From Cryobacterium glucosi (lineage in GTDB: Bacteria > Actinomycetota > Actinomycetes > Actinomycetales > Microbacteriaceae), in assembly GCF_004402235.1 (NCBI RefSeq), contig NZ_SOFS01000019.1:372001-436000 (forward strand): a stretch of DNA of 64,000 nucleotides, in the 5' to 3' direction. This document shows positions 9,183-17,953 of this stretch, in pieces (positions within the stretch are counted from its first letter, which is position 1; the number at the start of each line of letters is the position of its first letter). The position numbers and the translations under genes are program-made. Below the pieces are notes generated by a model. The model ran no database searches. It worked only from the letters and a program-made list of their open reading frames with translations, and was not told the origin of the DNA.

Positions 9183-10292
9183 GTGGCAAAGATCAGCCCC
9201 GCTGAAGGCGCCGGCACCTCCGCGCCCTCGACTCCCCCGAGTCACCCGACTCACCCGACTCCCCAGAGTCCCCTGACCCGCGGTGTGCAGCGCCTGCCGT
9301 CGATGGCGGATGTCGCGGCCCTGGCCGGCGTCTCGTCCCAGACCGTTTCCCGAGTGGTGAACGCCCGCAGCAATGTCGACTCCGACACCCGGGACCGCGT
9401 GCTCGCGGCCATGGATGAGATCGGCTACCGCCCGAACAGCGCCGCCCGCGCCCTCAAGTCGGGCCGGTTCAGCACCATCGGCGTGATCATGTTCACCCTG
9501 TCGAGCTTCGGCAACATGCGCACGCTCGACGCGGTGGCGATGGCGGCCGCGGAGGCCGGGTACTCGATCACCCTCATCCCGGTGACGAGACCCACCCAGG
9601 GTGCGGTCACCGGCGCCGTGACCCGGCTGGCCGAGCAGGCCGTCGACGGCATCGTGATCATCATGGAAGCCCACATGCTCGACCGGATCGACGTGACCGT
9701 GCCGACCGGGCTTCCCGTCGTCATCGTCGACTCCGACGCCGGTTCCCGGTACACGGTCGTCGACACCGACCAGACCGAGGGCGCCCGCCTGGCCACCCAG
9801 CACCTGCTCGACCTCGGTCACCGCACGGTCTGGCACATCGCCGGCCCGGAGTCCTCCTTCTCGGCCGGTCGCCGCACGGCGTCGTGGCGCAACACCCTGA
9901 AGGCGGCCGGTGCCCCGGTGCCCCCCGTGCTCGAAGGGGACTGGAGTGCGCAGAGCGGCTACGTGCACGGGGTGACCCTCGCCGCCGACCCGCTCGTCAC
10001 GGCCATCTTCGCGTCCAACGACCAGATGGCCCTCGGTGTGATGCGCGCGATGCATGAGGCCGGCCGGGCCCTGCCCGCCGACGTGAGCGTCGTCGGCTTC
10101 GACGACATGCGCGAGTCCGGTGAATTCTGGCCCCCACTGACGACGGTGCACCAGGACTTCGCCCAGGTCGGCCGGCTCTGCATCGAGAAGCTCCTGCGGC
10201 AGATCGATTCCCCCGGTGCGTCCGTTCCTGGCACCACGATCGTGCCCACGCACCTCGTGGTGCGCGGAAGCACAGCCCCCAGAACCGCCTGA
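9183..10292 (+). CDS. LacI-family transcriptional regulator of the arabinogalactan operon
   Basis: A sugar-responsive DNA-binding repressor of 369 residues. After a Pro/Thr-rich N-terminal extension of about 40 residues the helix-turn-helix reads MADVAALAGVSSQTVSRVVN, followed by the hinge helix near SAARALKSG and a periplasmic-binding-protein-like effector domain. The GTG start has GGGAGGGA just upstream. A second possible start is the ATG before ADVAALAG, which would remove the extension; the good ribosome-binding site favours the GTG. It is divergent from the permease-GH operon and next to two palindromic operators, so local regulation is the natural reading. Confidence 0.92.
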   Translation: MAKISPAEGAGTSAPSTPPSHPTHPTPQSPLTRGVQRLPSMADVAALAGVSSQTVSRVVNARSNVDSDTRDRVLAAMDEIGYRPNSAARALKSGRFSTIGVIMFTLSSFGNMRTLDAVAMAAAEAGYSITLIPVTRPTQGAVTGAVTRLAEQAVDGIVIIMEAHMLDRIDVTVPTGLPVVIVDSDAGSRYTVVDTDQTEGARLATQHLLDLGHRTVWHIAGPESSFSAGRRTASWRNTLKAAGAPVPPVLEGDWSAQSGYVHGVTLAADPLVTAIFASNDQMALGVMRAMHEAGRALPADVSVVGFDDMRESGEFWPPLTTVHQDFAQVGRLCIEKLLRQIDSPGASVPGTTIVPTHLVVRGSTAPRTA

Positions 10293-10311
10293 GGTATCCG
10301 CCACGCCCCGT

Positions 10312-10374
10312 TCGCGAGAGCGCACTTTTGGCCCTTAAACCGCCGTTTTAAGGGCCAAAAGTGCACTCTCGCGA
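10312..10374. repeat. Palindromic repeat family A, copy 1
   Basis: An imperfect inverted repeat with arms of about 29 bp (beginning TCGCGAGAGCGCACTTTTGG) in the convergent gap between the LacI and ackA genes. A second copy at 22788-22850 has the same sequence with a compensated base-pair change, so the hairpin, not only the sequence, seems to be kept. It may also serve as a bidirectional terminator. Confidence 0.85.
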
Positions 10375-10400
10375 GCAGTAGCGGGGTGCGTTAACGCACG

Positions 10401-10431
10401 CGACGGCCGCCCCCGAAGGGAGCGGCCGTCG
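10401..10431 (-). terminator. Stem-loop downstream of ackA
   Basis: A 10-bp inverted repeat (CGACGGCCGC / GCGGCCGTCG) with an 11-nt loop begins 13 nt past the ackA stop. There is no T-run. A 14-bp palindrome, GTGCGTTAACGCAC, lies at 10386-10399 between it and the family A repeat. Together they probably end the xfp-pta-ackA transcript. Confidence 0.5.
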
Positions 10432-10443
10432 ACTTCGGTGCTG

Positions 10444-11631
10444 CTAGATGACGGCGAGGGTCTGGCGAGCGATCTCCAGCTCCTCGTTCGTCGGGATGAC
10501 GAGCACGGTGACCTTCGAGTCATCGGTCGAGATGACGCGGGCGGCCCGGGAGAACGGGTCGTTCTTCGCCGGGTCGATCTCGATGCCGAGGAATTCGAGT
10601 CCGGCGAGGGCGCCGGCCCGGATGATTCCCGAATTCTCGCCGATACCGGCGGTGAAGACGATCACGTCGAGTCCACCGAGCTGGGCGATGTAGTTGCCCA
10701 CGTAACCGCGGATGCGGTGGTAGTAGACGTCGAGGGCAGCCTGGGCGACCGCGTCCCCGGCTATCGCGGCGTCCTCGACGTCGCGCATGTCACCGTTGCC
10801 GGTCAGTCCGAGCATGCCGCTCTTCTTGTTCAGCAGGGTGTCGAGCTCTTCGATCGACATGCCGGCCTTGCGGTGCAGGTGGAACAGCACGGCGGGGTCG
10901 ATGTCGCCGGAGCGGGTACCCATGACGAGTCCCTGCAGCGGGGTGAGGCCCATCGAGGTGTCGATGGACTTTCCACCGTCGACCGCGCACGCCGACGCCC
11001 CGTTTCCGAGGTGCAGCACGATGGTCTTGAGCTCGGCGAGCGGGCGGCCGAGGAACTCCGCAGCGGCTTCGGACACGAACTTGTGCGAGCTGCCGTGTGC
11101 TCCATAACGACGGATGCCGTACTCGGCGGCCAGCGCGGTGTCGATCGCGTAGGTGTACGCCGGTGCCGGCATCGTCTGGTGGAACGACGTGTCGAAGACG
11201 GCAACGTGGGGCACGTCCGGGAACTGTGCCCTGGCCGCGTTGATGCCCTGAACGTGTGCCGGGTTGTGGAGCGGCGCGAGGTCGGAGAGCGCGCTGATCT
11301 GGGCGAGCACCTCGTCATCGATCACGGTCGGACCCTGGAAGATACTGCCACCCTGCACGACCCGGTGGCCGACGGCCACAAGGTTCGCCGTGCTGAGCTG
11401 CGGGCCGCTGGCGGCGAACGCGGCGAGCATCACGGCGAATCCGGCGGTGTGGTCCGGGATCGGCAGCGTCTGCTCGACGCGGTCGGAACCGGCGGCGGTG
11501 TGACGGGCGTGCCCGCTCGCCTCACCGATGCGCTCGACGAGACCGCTCGCGAGCTCGGTCTCCGTCTGCATGTCGATCAGCTGGTACTTGAACGACGAGG
11601 AACCGGAGTTGATTACCAGGACGGCGCTCAT
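10444..11631 (-). CDS. ackA: Acetate kinase
   Basis: Converts acetyl-phosphate and ADP to acetate and ATP in the cytoplasm. The 395-residue protein shows the family signature VLVINSGSSSFKYQLI at the N terminus, HRVVQGG, FDTSFHQTMP, GAHGSSHKFVS, the phosphate-binding block around SIDTSMGLTPLQGL and FTAGIGENSG near the C terminus. Length matches the family. The ATG overlaps the stop of pta (ATGA), so Pta and AckA are translationally coupled. It is the last gene of the phosphoketolase operon and provides the ATP-yielding step. Confidence 0.97.
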   Translation of the reverse strand: MSAVLVINSGSSSFKYQLIDMQTETELASGLVERIGEASGHARHTAAGSDRVEQTLPIPDHTAGFAVMLAAFAASGPQLSTANLVAVGHRVVQGGSIFQGPTVIDDEVLAQISALSDLAPLHNPAHVQGINAARAQFPDVPHVAVFDTSFHQTMPAPAYTYAIDTALAAEYGIRRYGAHGSSHKFVSEAAAEFLGRPLAELKTIVLHLGNGASACAVDGGKSIDTSMGLTPLQGLVMGTRSGDIDPAVLFHLHRKAGMSIEELDTLLNKKSGMLGLTGNGDMRDVEDAAIAGDAVAQAALDVYYHRIRGYVGNYIAQLGGLDVIVFTAGIGENSGIIRAGALAGLEFLGIEIDPAKNDPFSRAARVISTDDSKVTVLVIPTNEELEIARQTLAVI

Positions 11632-13853
11632 GCTGAGACCGTCGCAGTCGCGGCAGCAGCGGCGGCAGCGGAGTCGAGTGACGCCGCCTGGATTGCGGTG
11701 ATCGCAACGGTGTTGACGATGTCCTGCACAAGTGCTCCTCGGGAAAGGTCGTTGATCGGTTTGCGCAAGCCCTGCAGGACAGGGCCGAGCGCGAGGGCGC
11801 CAGCACTGCGCTGGACGGCCTTGTAGGTGTTGTTGCCGGTGTTGAGGTCCGGGAAGATGAAGACGGTGGCCCGGCCGGCCACGGCCGAAGCCGGCATCTT
11901 CACAGCGGCGACAGCAGCATCCGCTGCCGCGTCGTACTGGATCGGGCCCTCGATGAGAAGGTCGGGGCGACGCTCGCGGACGAGCGCGGTCGCGGCGCGG
12001 ACCTTGTCGACGTCCGCCCCCTTGCCCGACTCGCCTGTCGAGTACGACAGCATCGCGATGCGCGGCTCGATGCCGAACTCGACGGCCGTCTCCGAAGCGG
12101 AGATGGCGATGTCGGCGAGCTGCTCTGCGGTCGGGTCGGGGTTCACGGCGCAGTCACCGTAGACGAGGACCTTGTCCGCGAGGGCCATCAGGAACACGCT
12201 CGACACGACGGACGTGTTCGGGCGGGTCTTGATGATCTCGAAGCTCGGGCGGATCGTGTGCGCCGTGGTGTGCGTCGCACCGGAGACCATGCCGTCGGCC
12301 AGTCCCATCTGCACCATCATCGTGCCGAAGTAGGACACGTCGGTGACGACGTCCCTGGCCTGGTCGATGGTGACGCCCTTGTGAGCGCGCAGGCGGGCGT
12401 ACTCTGTGGCGAACTTGGTGCGGAGCTCCTCGTTGAAGGGGCTGATCACCTGGGCCTTCCCGATGTCGATGCCGAGCCCGATCGCGCGGGAGCGGACCTC
12501 GACCTCTTCCCCGAGAATGATGATGTCTGCGACATCGCGGGCCAGCAGGGTCGCGGCGGCGCGCAGCACGCGGTCGTCCTCCCCCTCGGGCATCACGATG
12601 CGCTTGCGGTTCTTCCGGGCACGTTCGAGCAGCGTGTACTCGAACATGAGCGGCGTCACGACGTCGGCGCGGCTCACCTTGAGGCGATCGAGCAGAACGG
12701 ATGCCTCGACGTGGCCTTCGAAGAGGGCGAGCGCGGTGTCGAGCTTGCGCTGCGAATCCGCGGCCATCCGGCCGGGGGTGTGCGTGATGCGCACCGCGGC
12801 CTCGTAGGACGCGAGTTCGGTACGGATGATCGGCACCGAAGAAGCGAGCCCCTCGACTAGCTGTTCGATCTCCGTCGGGAGGTCGAAGCCGCCGACGAGG
12901 ATGATGCCCGCGATCGAGGGGAACGTCGCAGAGGAGTTCGCCATCAGCACGGCGAGGAGCACATCGGGACGGTCGCTCGGGATGAGCACGACGGCCCCGT
13001 CGAACAGGCGGGGCAACACGTTCACCATCGACATCGCCGCGACGACGACTCCGAGGGCCTCACGGGACAGGAGCGCGGGGTCCCCCTTGACGAGGGTTCC
13101 CTTCACGGCCTTGAGGATGCTCTTCATGCTCGGTGCGACGATGTACGGGTCCTCGGGAAGCGCCCAGACCGGCACGTTCGCGAGTTCGCTTCCGGGGGCG
13201 TCGACGACGTCGCGGACGGCGCCGATCACGTCGTCCAGGCGCGTCGGATCTGCCCGGTTGACGATGACGCCGAGCAGCGAGACGTGCTCGTTGCGCAGTT
13301 CGGCGATGGTGACATCCGTCAACTGGCGGATGTCGTCCGGCGTGCGCGGGTCGCTCTGGCCGAGCCTGTCATCCTGGTTGAGCGTCTCGCCCTGGCCGGA
13401 GCCCACGCGTCCACCGAGAACCAGCAGCACAGGGACGCCCAGGTTGGCGGCGATGCGGAGGTTGAAGGCGAGCTCGGTGGGGCTGCCGACGTCGGTGTAA
13501 TCGCTTCCGATGACGACGACCGCGTCACACTGGGCCTCGACGGCCTTGTAACGCTGCACGATACGGCCGAGTGCCGCATCGGGGTCGAGGTGGACTTCGT
13601 CATAATGTACGCCTACGCATTCGTCGTAGGTGAGCGGGGTGCTCGTTGCAGCGGTCGCACTTGCGGCCTTGCCTGCGGAGAGGTGCTCGAGCAGGAGCTC
13701 GAGCACGTAGTCGGGATGGTTGGAAGAACGGGCGACGGGACGGAAAACGCCGACCCGTTCGACCGAACGAAGCAGGGTGTCCAGAACACCCAGCGCGATC
13801 GTAGATTTGCCTGTATAACCCTCGGCGGAGGTGATGTAGATACTGTCAGCCAC
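11628..13853 (-). CDS. pta: Phosphate acetyltransferase, long two-domain form
   Basis: Interconverts acetyl-CoA and acetyl-phosphate. The 741-residue protein has an N-terminal BioD-like P-loop domain (SAEGYTGKSTIALG near residue 10), a central DRTGG-type region, and the C-terminal catalytic PTA_PTB domain beginning around LMFEYTLLERARKNRKRIV (near residue 400) with VYGDCAVNPDP and SYSTGESGKG. The long form is common in Actinobacteria and enterics. The GTG start lies 2 nt after the phosphoketolase stop, and the gene's own stop overlaps the ackA start, so the three genes form one operon. Confidence 0.96.
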   Translation of the reverse strand: MADSIYITSAEGYTGKSTIALGVLDTLLRSVERVGVFRPVARSSNHPDYVLELLLEHLSAGKAASATAATSTPLTYDECVGVHYDEVHLDPDAALGRIVQRYKAVEAQCDAVVVIGSDYTDVGSPTELAFNLRIAANLGVPVLLVLGGRVGSGQGETLNQDDRLGQSDPRTPDDIRQLTDVTIAELRNEHVSLLGVIVNRADPTRLDDVIGAVRDVVDAPGSELANVPVWALPEDPYIVAPSMKSILKAVKGTLVKGDPALLSREALGVVVAAMSMVNVLPRLFDGAVVLIPSDRPDVLLAVLMANSSATFPSIAGIILVGGFDLPTEIEQLVEGLASSVPIIRTELASYEAAVRITHTPGRMAADSQRKLDTALALFEGHVEASVLLDRLKVSRADVVTPLMFEYTLLERARKNRKRIVMPEGEDDRVLRAAATLLARDVADIIILGEEVEVRSRAIGLGIDIGKAQVISPFNEELRTKFATEYARLRAHKGVTIDQARDVVTDVSYFGTMMVQMGLADGMVSGATHTTAHTIRPSFEIIKTRPNTSVVSSVFLMALADKVLVYGDCAVNPDPTAEQLADIAISASETAVEFGIEPRIAMLSYSTGESGKGADVDKVRAATALVRERRPDLLIEGPIQYDAAADAAVAAVKMPASAVAGRATVFIFPDLNTGNNTYKAVQRSAGALALGPVLQGLRKPINDLSRGALVQDIVNTVAITAIQAASLDSAAAAAAATATVSA

Positions 13854-13855
13854 GA

Positions 13856-16324
13856 TTAGACGTTATCCCCACCTGTGGAAAGTCCCACATCGACCGGGGT
13901 GGCGCCGATGCCGTTCGCATCCCACACCCACTCGGTGACCGCGGGAATGTCCTCACCGAATGCACGCGTGTAGTCGCGGGCGCGGAGGCGGGCATCCTGC
14001 ATTTCCTGGCGGAGAACACCGGCGCGCGCGCCGAGTCCGGGGACGCGGTCGATAACGTCCATCACCAGGTGATACCGGTCGAGGTCGTTGAGCATGACCA
14101 TGTCGAACGGTGTCGTCGTGGTGCCGTTTTCCTTGTACCCGCGGGCGTGCAGGTTCGCGTGTCCGTGGCGCTTGTAGGTCAGGCGGTGGATCAGCCACGG
14201 GTACCCGTGGTATGCGAACACGATCGGCTTGTTCGCGGTGAAGTAGGCGTCGAACTCGGCGTCGCTGAGTCCGTGCGGGTGGTCCGCCTCGGACTGCAGG
14301 CGCATCAGGTCGACGACGTTGACGACGCGGACCTTGAGGTCGGGCATCGCTTCGCGCAGGATCGCGGCGGCGGCGAGGATCTCGAGGGTCGGGACCTCTC
14401 CGGCTGCGGCGAGGACGACATCCGGTTCGGTGCCGGCGATTTCGGTGCCTGCCCAGTCGAAGATGCCGAGGCCGCGGTCGCAGTGTGCGACGGCCTGGTC
14501 CATGGTGAGCCAGTTCGGCGCGGGCTGCTTGCCTGCGACGACGACGTTCACGTAGTCGACGCTGCGCAGGCAGTGGTCGTAGATCGAGAGCAGCGTGTTC
14601 GCGTCGAAGGGCAGGTAGACGCGCACGACATCCGCGCTCTTGTTCACGACGTGGTCGATGAAGCCCGGGTCCTGGTGGGAGAAGCCGTTGTGGTCCTGGC
14701 GCCAGACGTGCGAGGAGAGCAGGTAGTTGAGGCTCGAGATCGAGCGGCGCCACGGGATCTCGCGGGTGACCTTGAGCCACTTCGCGTGCTGATTGAACAT
14801 CGAGTCGACGATGTGAATGAAGGCCTCGTAGCAGTTGAAGAGGCCATGGCGACCGGTGAGCAGGTAGCCCTCGAGCCAGCCCTGGCACTGGTGCTCGCTG
14901 AGCATCTCCATGATGCGGCCGGCGCGTTCGAGGTTGGTGTCGCCCTCGTGGTATTCGGCGTTCCAGGTCTTCTCCGTCGCAGCGAACACGGCGGGGGCGA
15001 GACGGTTGGATGCTGTCTCATCCGGCCCGAAGATCCGGAAGTTGTCTGGGTTGTCCCTGATGACATCCGCGAGCCAGGTTCCGAGGACCTTCGTGGCCTC
15101 ATCCGTCGTGGCTCCAGGGGAGGGAACATCGACGGCATAGTCGTGGAAGTCGGGAAGGCGCAGCTCCTTGCGGAGCAGGCCGCCGTTGGAGACGGGGTTC
15201 GCGCTCATCCGCAGCTCACCGTCCGGGGCGAGCCCGGTGATCTTCGCGACCGGCGCACCGGACTCGTCGAACAGTTCTTCGGGGCGGTAGGAGGCGAGCC
15301 AGCCCTCGAGGAGGCGGGTGTGCGCCTCGGTGTCGCGGGCGTTGCTGAGCGGCACCTGGTGCGAACGCCAGGAGTCGACGACCTTGAGGCCGTCGATCGT
15401 GGTCGGGCAGGTCCAGCCCTTGGGGGTGCGCAGGATGATCATGGGCCAGCGCGGACGCTCGGTGTCGCCGGCGAGGGCGCGGGCCTTGATGTCGGCGATC
15501 TCGTTGAGCACCTCGTCGAGGGTCTCGGCCATGCGCTGGTGGACGAGGAGCGGGTCTTCCTCGTTGAATCCGCCGGAAACGATGTACGGCTTGTGGCCGT
15601 AACCGCGCATCAGGTCGAGGAGTTCCTCCTCGGGGATGCGGGCGAGGATGGTCGGGTTGGCAATCTTGTACCCGTTGAGGTGCAGGATCGGCAGCACGAC
15701 GCCGTCGACGAGCGGGTCGACGAACTTGTTGGAGTGCCAGCTGGTGGCGAGCGGTCCGGTCTCGGCCTCGCCGTCGCCGACGACGGCCGCGACGAGCAGG
15801 TCGGGGTTGTCGAACGCGGCGCCGTAAGCGTGGCTGAGCGCGTAGCCGAGCTCGCCGCCCTCGTGGATCGAACCGGGGGTCTCCGGTGAAGCGTGGCTCG
15901 GGATTCCGCCCGGGAAGGAGAACTGGCGGAACAGGGCCTTGACGCCGCGTTCGCTCTGCTCGACACCGGGGTAGATCTCGGTGTACGTGCCGTCGAGGTA
16001 GGCGTTGGCGACCATGCCGGGCCCACCGTGGCCGGGGCCGGTGACGTAAAGGGTGCTGATCTTGCGTTCCTGGATCGCGCGGTTCAGGTGGGCATAAATG
16101 AAGTTGAGTCCGGGGGTCGTTCCCCAGTGCCCGAGCAGGCGGGGCTTAATGTGGTCGCGGGTCAACGGTTCCCGCAATAACGGATTGTCGAGCAGGTAGA
16201 TCTGCCCCACCGAAAGATAATTCGCGGCTCGCCACCAGGCGTCTACGCTCGCGAGCGCTTCATCGCTCAGCGGACGTGGCTGCTGGGTGGGCCACAAGAA
16301 GGTTTTATCGGACGTGTTGACCAT
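13856..16324 (-). CDS. xfp: Xylulose-5-phosphate/fructose-6-phosphate phosphoketolase
   Basis: A thiamine-diphosphate enzyme of 822 residues that splits xylulose-5-phosphate (and often fructose-6-phosphate) with phosphate into acetyl-phosphate plus glyceraldehyde-3-phosphate (or erythrose-4-phosphate). Family blocks include [31 protein letters not shown], the cofactor motif [19 protein letters not shown] and [12 protein letters not shown]. The ATG at 16324 was chosen because GGAGG lies 5 nt upstream; a start 15 bp further upstream lacks this. It heads the operon with pta and ackA. Xylose broken down by the XylA/XylB genes in this window would feed it directly. Confidence 0.96.
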   Translation of the reverse strand: MVNTSDKTFLWPTQQPRPLSDEALASVDAWWRAANYLSVGQIYLLDNPLLREPLTRDHIKPRLLGHWGTTPGLNFIYAHLNRAIQERKISTLYVTGPGHGGPGMVANAYLDGTYTEIYPGVEQSERGVKALFRQFSFPGGIPSHASPETPGSIHEGGELGYALSHAYGAAFDNPDLLVAAVVGDGEAETGPLATSWHSNKFVDPLVDGVVLPILHLNGYKIANPTILARIPEEELLDLMRGYGHKPYIVSGGFNEEDPLLVHQRMAETLDEVLNEIADIKARALAGDTERPRWPMIILRTPKGWTCPTTIDGLKVVDSWRSHQVPLSNARDTEAHTRLLEGWLASYRPEELFDESGAPVAKITGLAPDGELRMSANPVSNGGLLRKELRLPDFHDYAVDVPSPGATTDEATKVLGTWLADVIRDNPDNFRIFGPDETASNRLAPAVFAATEKTWNAEYHEGDTNLERAGRIMEMLSEHQCQGWLEGYLLTGRHGLFNCYEAFIHIVDSMFNQHAKWLKVTREIPWRRSISSLNYLLSSHVWRQDHNGFSHQDPGFIDHVVNKSADVVRVYLPFDANTLLSIYDHCLRSVDYVNVVVAGKQPAPNWLTMDQAVAHCDRGLGIFDWAGTEIAGTEPDVVLAAAGEVPTLEILAAAAILREAMPDLKVRVVNVVDLMRLQSEADHPHGLSDAEFDAYFTANKPIVFAYHGYPWLIHRLTYKRHGHANLHARGYKENGTTTTPFDMVMLNDLDRYHLVMDVIDRVPGLGARAGVLRQEMQDARLRARDYTRAFGEDIPAVTEWVWDANGIGATPVDVGLSTGGDNV

Positions 16325-16731
16325 GGGTGCCTCCGGCACTGTCGGGGCGCGATCCGCGCATAGCCCAGTCTATGAGTAGATATGGAATCGTTATCACGGA
16401 ATTGTGCGCAGTATGCGACGCGCGCGTAGTGACTAGTGCGCGGCATGCCCAGACCTCGGCCCGGGTGGGCGTCAGAGTGCCCTGCGGAATCCGCTTTTCG
16501 AGGCCGCGGGGGCATGAAAAAACTCCTCGCGCACCCACCAGAGCCCAGTTACCCTTGCTACGTTTCCGTCCTGGGGGAGTTGGCTGAGATAGCGCCACGC
16601 GAGGAGCCGCTCCCAGTTTATGCGCAAAGCCGCACCGAGCCAAAAGCAGGTCCCTGCGCAGCGCGTTCTCAAGTGCCTTCAGAAACAGGTAAGATTCTTC
16701 GAGGTTGTTACCTTCGGGAAATGACCGGCCA
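16325..16731. other. Intergenic region between xfp and tRNA-Ser
   Basis: About 400 bases with no supported protein gene. It must hold the xfp promoter (minus strand) and the tRNA promoter; TAAGAT at 16690-16695 is a possible -10 for the tRNA but no convincing -35 was seen. A hairpin-like stretch around 16570-16618 (CTGGGGGAG ... CTCCCAG) has no recognised function. It lacks the conserved GGAAGCAGC core of the signal-recognition-particle RNA. Confidence 0.5.
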
Positions 16732-16819
16732 GGAGAATTCGCCTAGTGGCCTATGGCGCACGCTTGGAAAGCGTGTTGGGTGAGAGCCCTCGGGGGTTCG
16801 AATCCCCCATTCTCCGCCA
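16732..16819 (+). tRNA. tRNA-Ser (anticodon GGA)
   Basis: An 88-nt type II tRNA. The acceptor stem pairs GGAGAAT with ATTCTCC, followed by G and an encoded CCA. The anticodon stem CACGC/GCGTG encloses the loop TTGGAAA with GGA at 16766-16768, reading UCC and UCU codons. A long variable arm and a GGGTTCGAATCC T-arm are present. The last 27 nt are repeated twice more immediately downstream. Confidence 0.97.
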
Positions 16820-16962
16820 GTAAAGATTCATCAACGGGTGAGCGCACAGCGCCCACAGCCGGGGTTCGAATCCCCCATTCTCCGCCAGTAAAGATTCATC
16901 AACGGGTGAGCGCACAGCGCCCACAGCCGGGGTTCGAATCCCCCATTCTCCGCCAGTAAAGA
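16793..16962 (+). repeat. Tandem 68-bp repeat containing the tRNA-Ser 3' end
   Basis: Copy 1 is 16793-16860 (its first 27 nt are the tRNA T-arm, acceptor strand and CCA). Copy 2 is 16861-16928 and identical to copy 1. A third, partial copy runs 16929-16962, after which similarity fades into the end of the next gene. The arrangement looks like repeated tRNA att-type cores left by integration/excision, or like simple tandem duplication. No integrase gene is nearby. Confidence 0.9.
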
Positions 16963-16966
16963 CTCG

Positions 16967-17218
16967 TCAGTCGGCGAACGGATGCCGGGGCGCACGCGGC
17001 GCCGGCGGCGGCGGCACTTCCTTCGCGGCCACGATCTCGGCAAGCACGATCGTGACGAGACCGCGTTTCGTCTCGACCACGCAGTCGGCCGGACCGCACG
17101 CGCGGAGGTAGCCGACGGCATCCGTCACGCCGCCCTCGATGGTGCGGCGCACGACGACGCGGGTCCCGATCGCGGCCTCTGTCACGAAGCGGGCGGCGGC
17201 CACTGCTGCACTACTCAT
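16967..17218 (-). CDS. Small SH3-like domain protein (resembles the N-terminal domain of Rv0428c-type acetyltransferases)
   Basis: An 83-residue protein of uncertain function. The central part (TRVVVRRTIEGGVTDAVGYL ... ETKRGLVTIVLAEIVAAKEVPP) looks like the SH3-like beta-barrel that precedes the GNAT domain in mycobacterial Rv0428c-type acetyltransferases, but here no catalytic domain follows. The tail is Pro/Arg-rich. Identification is by recall of the family pattern and should be read as tentative. It lies 36 nt downstream of ktrA on the same strand, and its last codons reach into the decayed third copy of the tRNA-derived repeat. Confidence 0.6.
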   Translation of the reverse strand: MSSAAVAAARFVTEAAIGTRVVVRRTIEGGVTDAVGYLRACGPADCVVETKRGLVTIVLAEIVAAKEVPPPPAPRAPRHPFAD

Positions 17219-17254
17219 AGGGCGAGCCTACGCGGCGCCAACCTCTGCGCCGGC

Positions 17255-17953
17255 CTAGCGCAGCCTGCTGAACGCCTCGACCCGCTCGGTCTCCCCCGCG
17301 ACGAGGATCACATCGCCCGCCTCGAGAACCGTCTCGAGGGTCGTGTAGCTCCAGCCGGCCCCCTCGTGGAAGAACGCGGTCACGGTCACGCCGTGCACCG
17401 GACGCACCCGGGACTCGCCGAGTGAGACCCCCACGATCACGCGAGGGGGCGCCATCTTGACGAGGGCGAAGTTCTCGCCGATCTCGAGATAGTCCTGCAT
17501 CACCCCGCGCACGAGGTGCGCGACCCGCTTGCCCATGTCCTTCTCCGGATAGATCACGTGGGTCACGCCGAGCTGGTCGAGGATCGCGCCGTGCGGTTCG
17601 CTCACCGCCTTGGCCCATATGTTGCCGATCCCGAGCTTGAGCAGCAGCGACGCCGTGAGGATGTTCGCCTGGATGTCGCCGCCGATCGCGACGACCGCTG
17701 TGCTGAAGTCGGCGACCGCGAGCTGGCGGAGGGTCTCCTCTTTCGTCGAGTCTGCGCGCACGACGTGGGTGAGCAGGCCGTTGTGCGCCTGGACGATATC
17801 GGCATCGCCGTCGATCCCGAGCACCTCGGTGCCGCTTTTCATCAGCTCGAGGGCGAGGGAGCTGCCGAACCGGCCGAGGCCGATCACGACAACGGCGTCC
17901 TCCTGGGTGAGACGGGAGGACGAGCGACGCCCGAAGAGGGAGAACTTAGCCAA
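17255..17953 (-). CDS. ktrA: Potassium uptake regulatory subunit, RCK domain (KtrA/TrkA family)
   Basis: A cytoplasmic nucleotide-binding gating protein of 232 residues for the potassium channel encoded just upstream. The RCK_N Rossmann fold begins VVVIGLGRFGSSLALELM near residue 21 with the GxGxxG motif, followed by the acidic residue after the second strand (GIDGD). The RCK_C domain occupies about residues 150-232. The single RCK unit and length match KtrA, not the double-domain TrkA. Its start overlaps the end of the channel gene by 8 nt. Confidence 0.9.
   Translation of the reverse strand: MAKFSLFGRRSSSRLTQEDAVVVIGLGRFGSSLALELMKSGTEVLGIDGDADIVQAHNGLLTHVVRADSTKEETLRQLAVADFSTAVVAIGGDIQANILTASLLLKLGIGNIWAKAVSEPHGAILDQLGVTHVIYPEKDMGKRVAHLVRGVMQDYLEIGENFALVKMAPPRVIVGVSLGESRVRPVHGVTVTAFFHEGAGWSYTTLETVLEAGDVILVAGETERVEAFSRLR

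Noticed and set aside
16560-16730. Possible signal-recognition-particle RNA next to tRNA-Ser
   Set aside because: The conserved GGAAGCAGC-type core and a long complementary rod were not found.
16793-16962. Tandem repeats near tRNA-Ser as a CRISPR array
   Set aside because: The repeat unit is continuous with no variable spacers, contains the tRNA 3' end, and no cas genes are present.
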